The position numbers and the translations under genes are program-made. From assembly GCA_902796215.1 (NCBI GenBank), contig CADBNY010000070.1, positions 1 through 10,842 on the forward strand: a stretch of DNA of 10,842 nucleotides, in the 5' to 3' direction. A model generated the notes under the pieces. That model made no database searches. It was not told the origin of the DNA and saw only the letters and a program-made list of their open reading frames with translations. Every line of letters starts with the position of its first letter. Within the stretch, counting starts at the first letter, position 1. This document shows, piece by piece, positions 5,839 through 10,842 of the stretch. This DNA is from an uncultured Erysipelotrichaceae bacterium. Lineage in GTDB: Bacteria; Bacillota_I; Bacilli_A; RF39; UBA660.

Positions 5839-6833
5839 CCATAAACAAAAAGTTTTCCTATTTCCTTATTTCCTAATTGAATCCTCACTTCCCCAAAAGT
5901 ATTCTTTTTAGGAGAAGAATACAAATAAACCAAAGTATGAATATCATCTAATTCATCAGAAGATAATAAATAAGAAAATGATTCTTTTAAATACAATTCG
6001 TTTTCAGTAAGGGTAGAATCCACATGAAAATTCTTTTTATCAACAATAACATAATTTTTATATTTAGAGAAAAAGGTTTTATATAATTTTTTATGATTTT
6101 GATAAATATCAAAATCATCTAAAGACACAATTGTAAGAAAAACAGCATCCTTTAAAGCATAAGAAACAAGTGTTTTACCTGCTCTAGGAGTATACCCATT
6201 CTTTCCTCCTAAACAGTTTTTATATTGACTTAATAAACTCATCCGATTATACCAAGAATAGCTTTTTAAAGAAGATGTTGCAAAATACTTTTTAGTAGAA
6301 ATAATTTTCCGATATACTTCATTTTGATAAGCATAAGAAGAAAGCAAAGCCATATCATAAGCTGTAGATATGTTTTCCGTTTTTTCATCCAAGCCATGTG
6401 GATTTCGAAATACTGTATCATTCATCCCTATTTTTTTTGCAGTCTCATTCATTTTAGAAATAAATTTTTTCTCTCCTAAAGTATTAACTGCTAAAGTAAT
6501 TGCTGCATCATTTCCACTTCGAAGCATCAATCCATATAATAAATCTTTAATCTTTATTTTCTCTCCAACTTCTATATAAATATTTGTCCCATACATTGAA
6601 AGAATTTCATCACCAACAATAATATCATCATCTATATTACTGTTTTCTAAAACAACAATACAAGTCATAATCTTAGTAATGGAAGCAATCAAACGTTTTT
6701 CATGACTATTTTTAGAATAAAGAAATCTCCCATTATTTAAATCCATAACAACTGTAGAATGAGCACTATCTGCAAATACTAAAATAGGAAACAAAAGAAA
6801 AGAAAAAAAAATAATAATAATCCGTTTATTCAA
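5826..6833 (-). CDS. D-alanyl-D-alanine carboxypeptidase (DacF/PBP5 family, serine type)
   Basis: A 335-residue secreted penicillin-binding protein that trims the terminal D-Ala from peptidoglycan stem peptides. A signal peptide (about residues 1-21, hydrophobic, ending VFA) leads into an S11 peptidase domain. Nucleophile motif Ser51-Ile-Thr-Lys54, then Ser106-Gly-Asn108 in LRSGNDAA, then Lys211-Asn-Gly213 in GGKNGYTPRAGK. The third motif is normally KTG, so Asn replaces Thr. After the catalytic domain there is a shortened beta-rich tail and no clear C-terminal amphipathic anchor helix; DacF-type enzymes are usually nearer 380-400 residues. The start is TTG at 6831-6833: it has AGGTGA six bases upstream, opens the signal peptide directly, and no ATG occurs before residue 30. 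It is divergent from the prolyl-tRNA synthetase gene. Confidence 0.88.
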   Translation of the reverse strand: MNKRIIIIFFSFLLFPILVFADSAHSTVVMDLNNGRFLYSKNSHEKRLIASITKIMTCIVVLENSNIDDDIIVGDEILSMYGTNIYIEVGEKIKIKDLLYGLMLRSGNDAAITLAVNTLGEKKFISKMNETAKKIGMNDTVFRNPHGLDEKTENISTAYDMALLSSYAYQNEVYRKIISTKKYFATSSLKSYSWYNRMSLLSQYKNCLGGKNGYTPRAGKTLVSYALKDAVFLTIVSLDDFDIYQNHKKLYKTFFSKYKNYVIVDKKNFHVDSTLTENELYLKESFSYLLSSDELDDIHTLVYLYSSPKKNTFGEVRIQLGNKEIGKLFVYGKNK

Positions 6834-6839
6834 AAAAAA

Positions 6840-6845
6840 TCACCT
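6840..6845 (-). promoter_or_regulatory. RBS supporting the TTG start of the carboxypeptidase
   Basis: Minus-strand AGGTGA, in the context AAAGGTGAT, is six bases before TTG at 6831-6833. It is the only start in this frame with a ribosome binding site before the signal peptide. Confidence 0.75.
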
Positions 6846-6881
6846 TTAATTAATAGTATGTTTAAAAGAAAATATTATTAT

Positions 6882-6910
6882 TTGATTTCAAAAATTTACT
6901 ATGATAAAAT
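6882..6910 (+). promoter_or_regulatory. Promoter for the prolyl-tRNA synthetase gene
   Basis: TTGATT (6882-6887) and an extended -10, TG-A-TAAAAT (-10 at 6905-6910), are 17 bases apart. The leader is only about 20 bases, so there is no room for a T-box or other riboswitch. The -35 lies in a small palindrome, TTTGATTTCAAA (6881-6892), whose other strand offers TTGAAA as a possible -35 toward the carboxypeptidase gene, though I found no good -10 for it. Confidence 0.5.
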
Positions 6911-6939
6911 GAATTATAAAGAAATGGAGGAAATTTATT

Positions 6940-8382
6940 ATGGCAAATGACAAAAAGTTTGTTGAAAAAATAACATCAAGAGATGTAGATTTTGCAAAAT
7001 GGTACACAGATGTTGTAAAAGAAGCAAAATTATGTGATTATTCAAGTGTAAAAGGATGCTTAAACTATTTGCCAAATGGCTACGCTATCTGGGAAAACAT
7101 TCAAAAAAAACTAGACAAAAGATTTAAAGAAACAGGAGTAGAAAATGTATCTCTTCCATTACTTATCCCGGAGAGTCTTCTTCAAAAAGAAAAGGATCAT
7201 ATTGAAGGATTTGCTCCAGAAGTAGCCTGGGTTACTCAAGGAGGTAGTGAAACCTTAGAAGAAAAATTTTGCATTAGACCTACTTCAGAAACATTATTTT
7301 GTGATGTTTGGCAAAAACAAGTAAAATCTTATCGAGATTTACCATTAATATGGAATCAATGGAACTCAGTATTACGATGGGAAAAGACAACAAGACCTTT
7401 CCTTAGAAGCCGTGAATTTCTATGGCAAGAAGGACATACAATACACGCAACATATGAAGAAGCAGAAGAAAGAACAAAGCAAATGTTCAAATTATATTAT
7501 CAATTTGTAACTGAAGATCTAGCAATCCCACTAGTTTGTGGAAAGAAAACAGAAAGTGAAAAATTTGCTGGAGCAGAAGATACTTATACAATAGAAGCTA
7601 TGATGCATGATGGAAAAAGCTTGCAGTCTGGAACAAGTCATTTCTTTGGCAACAAATTTCCTGATGCTTTTAATATTAAATATTTAGATAAAGAAAATAA
7701 ACTTCATAGTTGCTACGAAACAAGTTGGGGGATGTCAACAAGAATTATAGGAGCTATCATTATGGTTCACGGAGATGATTCAGGATTAGTGTTACCACCA
7801 AGAATTGCCCCTACTCAAGCTATGATTATACCAATTGCCCAACAAAAAGAAGGCGTTTTAGAAAAAGCAAATGAATTATTAGAAAACTTAAATAATATTG
7901 GAATTAGAACAAAAATAGATGATTCAGATAAATCTCCAGGATTTAAATATGCCGAACAAGAAAAATTAGGAATACCAATCAGAATAGAAATTGGACCAAA
8001 AGATATTGAAAAAGAAGAAGTAATAATAGTTCGTAGAAACGATAGAAAAAAAATATCCGTAAAAATAACGAATCTAGAAAAGGAAGTTCCAAAAATACTA
8101 GAAGAAATTCAAAAAGATATGTATGATACTGCGAAAGAATTTTTAGATAAACATATATTTGAAGCTAAAAATTTAGATGAAATGAAAAAAATAGGAAATA
8201 ATAATATTGGTTTCATAAAAGCCATGTGGTGTGGAAATTCAGAATGTGAAGAAACAATAAAGAATGAAACTGAGGGATTTGGTTCAAGATGCATTCCAGA
8301 AGAACAAACAAAAATATCTGAGAAATGTATCTGTTGTGGAAAAGAAGCAAAACATACAGTTATTTGGGGAAAGTCTTATTAG
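6940..8382 (+). CDS. proS: Prolyl-tRNA synthetase, archaeal/eukaryotic-like type without editing insertion
   Basis: A 480-residue class II aminoacyl-tRNA synthetase that charges tRNA-Pro with proline using ATP. Start ATG follows TGGAGG at 6925-6930. The class II core is clear: RPTSET at 113-118, motif 2 RWEKTTRPFLRSREF at 146-160 with the following QEGHT, and motif 3 around GLVLPPRIAPTQ at 282-293. The anticodon-binding domain follows (about 295-400). A C-terminal zinc-binding region has Cys431, Cys436, Cys451, Cys463, Cys465 and Cys466, and the chain ends in Tyr480, as in the archaeal-type enzymes. The length and the direct run from motif 2 to motif 3 show that the roughly 180-residue editing insertion of the bacterial-type ProS (about 565 residues) is absent. 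This short type also occurs in some Firmicutes and Mollicutes. The stop codon sits in its terminator hairpin. Confidence 0.95.
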   Translation: MANDKKFVEKITSRDVDFAKWYTDVVKEAKLCDYSSVKGCLNYLPNGYAIWENIQKKLDKRFKETGVENVSLPLLIPESLLQKEKDHIEGFAPEVAWVTQGGSETLEEKFCIRPTSETLFCDVWQKQVKSYRDLPLIWNQWNSVLRWEKTTRPFLRSREFLWQEGHTIHATYEEAEERTKQMFKLYYQFVTEDLAIPLVCGKKTESEKFAGAEDTYTIEAMMHDGKSLQSGTSHFFGNKFPDAFNIKYLDKENKLHSCYETSWGMSTRIIGAIIMVHGDDSGLVLPPRIAPTQAMIIPIAQQKEGVLEKANELLENLNNIGIRTKIDDSDKSPGFKYAEQEKLGIPIRIEIGPKDIEKEEVIIVRRNDRKKISVKITNLEKEVPKILEEIQKDMYDTAKEFLDKHIFEAKNLDEMKKIGNNNIGFIKAMWCGNSECEETIKNETEGFGSRCIPEEQTKISEKCICCGKEAKHTVIWGKSY

Positions 8383-8397
8383 ACTTTCTTCTTTTTT
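8369..8397 (+). terminator. Intrinsic terminator of the prolyl-tRNA synthetase gene
   Basis: GAAAGTCT (8369-8376) and AGACTTTC (8381-8388) form a perfect 8-bp stem with a TATT loop, followed by TTCTTTTTT (8389-8397). The TAG stop (8380-8382) lies in the loop and 3' arm. On the minus strand no T-run follows, so it works one way only. Confidence 0.9.
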
Positions 8398-8525
8398 ACA
8401 ATTTTATTAGTAGTTAATTTTACTCTCACTTGCTAAAGATTTCAACATTAAAAAAATAATAACCAACAATTTTAATATCATAATCCTGTTATTTATTCAG
8501 CTCATCTAAAATTTTACCAATTTAA
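8398..8525. other. AT-rich gap between proS and the surface protein gene
   Basis: No gene of normal size is seen. On the minus strand, just after the surface protein stop, AATAAC and GTTATT (between about 8449 and 8495) could pair across a long loop and are followed by a seven-T run near 8446-8452. This is a weak terminator candidate for the surface protein gene. A ten-codon stretch reading IGKILDELNK before a stop is visible on the same strand, without a start signal. Confidence 0.4.
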
Positions 8526-10586
8526 TCATAAAGTGAGATAATTATATTTTTTGCATAAAAAAGCTAATAAAGAAGAGCTTGCAACTAAAGCCATAAATGA
8601 CATGATTTTATTTTTTGTTTCTGGATTAACAAAATTTATTGGTTCATAAAGAGCATATAAAGCATAACCATCACTACCATCATAAGTTTCCCCTGCATGA
8701 AGCCATCTACCACTACCATCGATTTTAGTATTCCAACCTTTAAATATTTTTCCTTCTAATACTGGTACTTCATCAGTAATAGTATAAGTAGTTCCATATC
8801 GCATATTTACACTAAATATTTTCCCATTTTCTCCACCGTTAAGATTATAATTCAAATTATTAATACCTGCTGCTTTTAGATATACAATATTCCCATTATT
8901 ACTAGCATAATCTTCAAATTTAGTTGGATTCTCAGTTTCAATAAATCTATCATTCTGGTTATCAATATACCAACCATCTATACCATTTATACCAATATTC
9001 GCAACGTCATTTAATGAAACCATATTTTCTGGGGTAGGATTACCACGTCGAGCATACACAAAATCATCTCCAGAAATATCTGAATGATTATTGTATATTT
9101 TAGAATTAGCATCTACTGCTAATTTACTAAATACATTTTCCTTATCATTAATAGCTATTCCCCCACCAGACTTTCCCGCTCTATTATCTTTTATTATAGA
9201 ATTTTGAATATTTATATTTGGATTATAACTCACTAAAGAACCATAAGCATAAATTCCCCCTCCATAATTAGTAGCATAATTATTGACAATTTGTGAATTT
9301 TTTATTATCACTTCTTTACCAAGTGTATAAATTCCTCCTCCACCTGTCTTTGCCTTATTATTACTAATAATTGAATTATCTATAACAACTTTACTTTCAT
9401 CATCATAATAACCATAAATACAACCACCATTACCAGTATTATCATGACAATTCATGTTTTTAATGGAATAATCACTGTGTTGAGTATATATTCCCCCACC
9501 ACTAGATGCTTTATTATTATAAATTTCTATATTTTCAAGATTTAAGTAAGTTTTATTAAAAATATCAGTTATTGCTGCTCCGGCTGCCACTTCATTTTCT
9601 CTAAAAATTAAATTTTTAAATATCAATGGAGTATTTTCATTATTTACAGAGTGTGAACACAAAATAGTCCCTAAACTTTGAGAATTTGTTGCAAAACCAA
9701 TATTCTTTTCAAAAATAGAATCATCTATATCAAATGATGTATTTTGCGATATTAACTCTATTGCAGATCCATCATTCCCAACCATATTGTGTCTAAACGT
9801 TGTTCCCCTTATAATTGTATTTTCATTATAAGTAGTTAATGCTCCTCCATTCCATTGAGCAAAATTATCTTCAAAAAGACTATTAATAATTTCTAAATTT
9901 CCACGAGGAATAGCACGAATGGCACCACTTGAACTACTATTTCCTTGATAATCTGTAACACCACACCCAGCCACCAAATCTTTAAATGTTGTGTTAGTTA
10001 TCTTGGTAGTACCATTTTGAATAGATATAGCCCCACCAGAATTCAAGCTACAACTGTGTTTTAATGTTGAATTATTTATTGTATTATTACCAGTTCCACT
10101 TAAAATAGAACCAGCTACTGTACTTCGATTATTTTGAATTGTGACGTTATTTAATATTAAATCACCTTCATTCTTTATTAAAGAATTTGAAGAAATTATA
10201 TCCCTATCAGATGACACAGTTGGAACTTTAACATAACTTTTCTCATCACCGTTTAAATAAAACTTATTATTATAATCCATATACCAACCAGAAGCTTTTC
10301 CATCAATAATGGCATCCTTAATTTCTAAAAATCCTCCTGAAACAATGGATATAAAACTATCAGCATAATCATCTTTTCTAGTAAAAGTTTTATTTTTACC
10401 ATCTATTATTACATTATTATTAATTGTTATAACATCGTTAAAACTAATATCAGCAGTTATTTTTATGTTACTTTCTCCATTATCTATAGCTGTTTTTAAT
10501 TCATCAAAAGAAGATACATCTGTAGATGCATTTACAAAACTGATTGAAGAAAAAAATGTAATAATTATAAATAAAATTTTTTTCAC
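8526..10586 (-). CDS. Secreted parallel beta-helix surface protein with InlB-type repeat and sorting-like tail
   Basis: A 686-residue predicted cell-surface protein, probably an adhesin or structural surface factor; no enzyme activity is evident. Residues 1-20 are a signal peptide ending VNA. About 25-505 is a right-handed parallel beta-helix of the pectin-lyase-like/polymorphic-membrane-protein type. It has repeated Asn-rich strands (NSxI, NNxA) and recurring GG(G/A/C)(I/A) turns at about 184, 246, 363, 387, 415, 442 and 474. About 578-647 is a Listeria-Bacteroides/InlB B-repeat (YNLNGG, GWNTK, DGSG, LYALY). The end has NPETK (654-658), a hydrophobic segment (661-677) and CKK plus a short tail, resembling a sortase sorting signal but not LPxTG. 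The start is the second GTG (10584-10586), because the first (10593-10595) overlaps the RBS. It has its own promoter and is probably monocistronic. Confidence 0.85.
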   Translation of the reverse strand: MKKILFIIITFFSSISFVNASTDVSSFDELKTAIDNGESNIKITADISFNDVITINNNVIIDGKNKTFTRKDDYADSFISIVSGGFLEIKDAIIDGKASGWYMDYNNKFYLNGDEKSYVKVPTVSSDRDIISSNSLIKNEGDLILNNVTIQNNRSTVAGSILSGTGNNTINNSTLKHSCSLNSGGAISIQNGTTKITNTTFKDLVAGCGVTDYQGNSSSSGAIRAIPRGNLEIINSLFEDNFAQWNGGALTTYNENTIIRGTTFRHNMVGNDGSAIELISQNTSFDIDDSIFEKNIGFATNSQSLGTILCSHSVNNENTPLIFKNLIFRENEVAAGAAITDIFNKTYLNLENIEIYNNKASSGGGIYTQHSDYSIKNMNCHDNTGNGGCIYGYYDDESKVVIDNSIISNNKAKTGGGGIYTLGKEVIIKNSQIVNNYATNYGGGIYAYGSLVSYNPNINIQNSIIKDNRAGKSGGGIAINDKENVFSKLAVDANSKIYNNHSDISGDDFVYARRGNPTPENMVSLNDVANIGINGIDGWYIDNQNDRFIETENPTKFEDYASNNGNIVYLKAAGINNLNYNLNGGENGKIFSVNMRYGTTYTITDEVPVLEGKIFKGWNTKIDGSGRWLHAGETYDGSDGYALYALYEPINFVNPETKNKIMSFMALVASSSLLAFLCKKYNYLTL

Positions 10587-10592
10587 TATTTT

Positions 10593-10598
10593 CACCTC
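10593..10598 (-). promoter_or_regulatory. RBS that fixes the surface protein start
   Basis: Minus-strand GAGGTG is six bases before the GTG at 10584-10586. The other in-frame GTG (10593-10595) is part of this RBS itself, so it cannot be the start. Confidence 0.8.
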
Positions 10599-10615
10599 TA
10601 TATTATTCTAACTGT

Positions 10616-10644
10616 ATATTAGCATATCTTTCCAAACAGGTCAA
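10616..10644 (-). promoter_or_regulatory. Promoter of the surface protein gene
   Basis: Minus-strand TTGACC (10639-10644) and TAATAT (10616-10621) are exactly 17 bases apart, and the -10 is extended (TG-C-TAATAT). Transcription would begin near 10609, giving a leader of about 22 bases. It is one of the best promoter matches in the window and implies good expression of the surface protein. Confidence 0.75.
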
Positions 10645-10699
10645 TTCACGCAACAAATTTATCCATAATAAAAAGGTGAAATGTAGTAATAAATTGCAA

Positions 10700-10739
10700 A
10701 AAAAATAAAAAAAACTATTATCATAAATAGTATTTTTTT
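10700..10739 (-). terminator. Terminator of the right-edge gene
   Basis: ACTATT (10714-10719) and AATAGT (10726-10731) form a 6-bp stem with an ATCATA loop, flanked by A-runs and T-runs on both sides. On the minus strand a long T-rich tract follows, directly after the right-edge gene's stop. It separates that gene from the surface protein promoter. It would also work on the plus strand, but no plus-strand gene ends here. Confidence 0.75.
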
Positions 10740-10740
10740 A

Positions 10741-10842
10741 TCAAAACAATCTTTCTTGAAAATTACTATCACTCGACATTCGTAAATAAATAGTTTCAAT
10801 TTTTTTATACAAGGCTCGTTCTTCACTATCAGTTCTAATATC
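10741..10842 (-). CDS. C-terminal end of an unrecognised protein (cut by window edge)
   Basis: The last 33 codons of a minus-strand gene ending in TGA at 10741-10743. The visible end begins DIRTDSEERALYKKIETIYL and closes FQERLF: a charged, probably helical tail. The frame is open to the window edge and is followed at once by a good terminator, which supports a real gene end rather than a chance frame. I do not recognise the family from this fragment. It is read in the same direction as the surface protein gene but is separated from it by a terminator and a strong promoter. Confidence 0.6.
   Translation of the reverse strand, partial: DIRTDSEERALYKKIETIYLRMSSDSNFQERLF

Noticed and set aside
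8485..8525. Possible gene remnant reading IGKILDELNK on the minus strand
   Set aside because: Only about ten codons, no start or RBS and no recognised family; chance in AT-rich sequence is as likely.
8526..10586. Use of the Mycoplasma code (TGA = Trp)
   Set aside because: The surface protein, the FAD protein and the right-edge gene end in TGA, and long genes use TGG for Trp with no internal TGA. Reading through would add only a few residues.
8526..10586. Pectate lyase or other polysaccharide lyase
   Set aside because: The beta-helix fold fits, but no conserved lyase catalytic motif is visible, and the repeat and anchor layout fits an adhesin better.
10587..10595. First GTG as start of the surface protein
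   Set aside because: This GTG is part of the GAGGTG ribosome binding site of the next in-frame GTG.
1..10842. CRISPR arrays, insertion sequences, prophage genes, tRNA or rRNA genes, toxin-antitoxin or defence modules
   Set aside because: No regularly spaced direct repeats, transposase or integrase motifs, cloverleaf-like sequences or defence domains were seen on either strand.

Overview
The window is very AT-rich bacterial chromosome from a low-GC, walled Gram-positive-type lineage (Firmicutes/Bacillota, possibly an uncultured gut Bacilli, Erysipelotrichia or RF39-like group). Supporting signs are a T-box leader motif, sigma-A-like promoters, GAGGTG/GGAGG ribosome binding sites, a secreted D-Ala-D-Ala carboxypeptidase (so peptidoglycan is made), and a surface protein with a Gram-positive-style C-terminal sorting signal. 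TAA, TAG and TGA all serve as stops, which fits the standard bacterial code rather than the Mycoplasma code. Species-level placement cannot be made from this sequence.

Layout, left to right. (1) 1-285: the start of a minus-strand gene cut by the window edge (probably a LOG/lysine-decarboxylase-like nucleotide-processing protein), preceded by its own promoter and an unusually short T-box-like leader with a terminator. (2) 287-2014: a minus-strand ABC exporter half-transporter. (3) 2121-2648: a plus-strand dCMP deaminase. (4) 2675-4802: a minus-strand two-gene operon, a COG2509-type FAD-dependent dehydrogenase followed 16 bases later by a membrane-anchored cyclophilin-type peptidyl-prolyl isomerase. 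(5) 4906-5811: a plus-strand membrane-anchored metallophosphoesterase. (6) 5826-6833: a minus-strand D-alanyl-D-alanine carboxypeptidase with a TTG start. (7) 6940-8382: a plus-strand archaeal/eukaryotic-type prolyl-tRNA synthetase. (8) 8526-10586: a large minus-strand secreted parallel beta-helix surface protein with an InlB-type B-repeat and an NPETK sorting-like tail. (9) 10741-10842: the last 33 codons of an unrecognised minus-strand gene.

The genes form short alternating transcription units rather than one pathway. Divergent pairs appear to start from compact promoter regions whose -35 elements overlap or abut. Two of the convergent pairs share one bidirectional terminator. Most genes are housekeeping (nucleotide metabolism, translation, cell wall, protein folding). 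The accessory character lies in the beta-helix surface protein.

I found no CRISPR array, transposon, prophage, tRNA or rRNA, and no convincing new multi-gene system. The points most worth a second look are the truncated T-box leader, the non-canonical sorting signal on the surface protein, and the metallophosphoesterase whose catalytic Asn-His motif reads Asp-Glu. No stretch without a gene exceeds 300 bases; the longest are 111-286, 8383-8525 and 10587-10740, and their contents are listed below.
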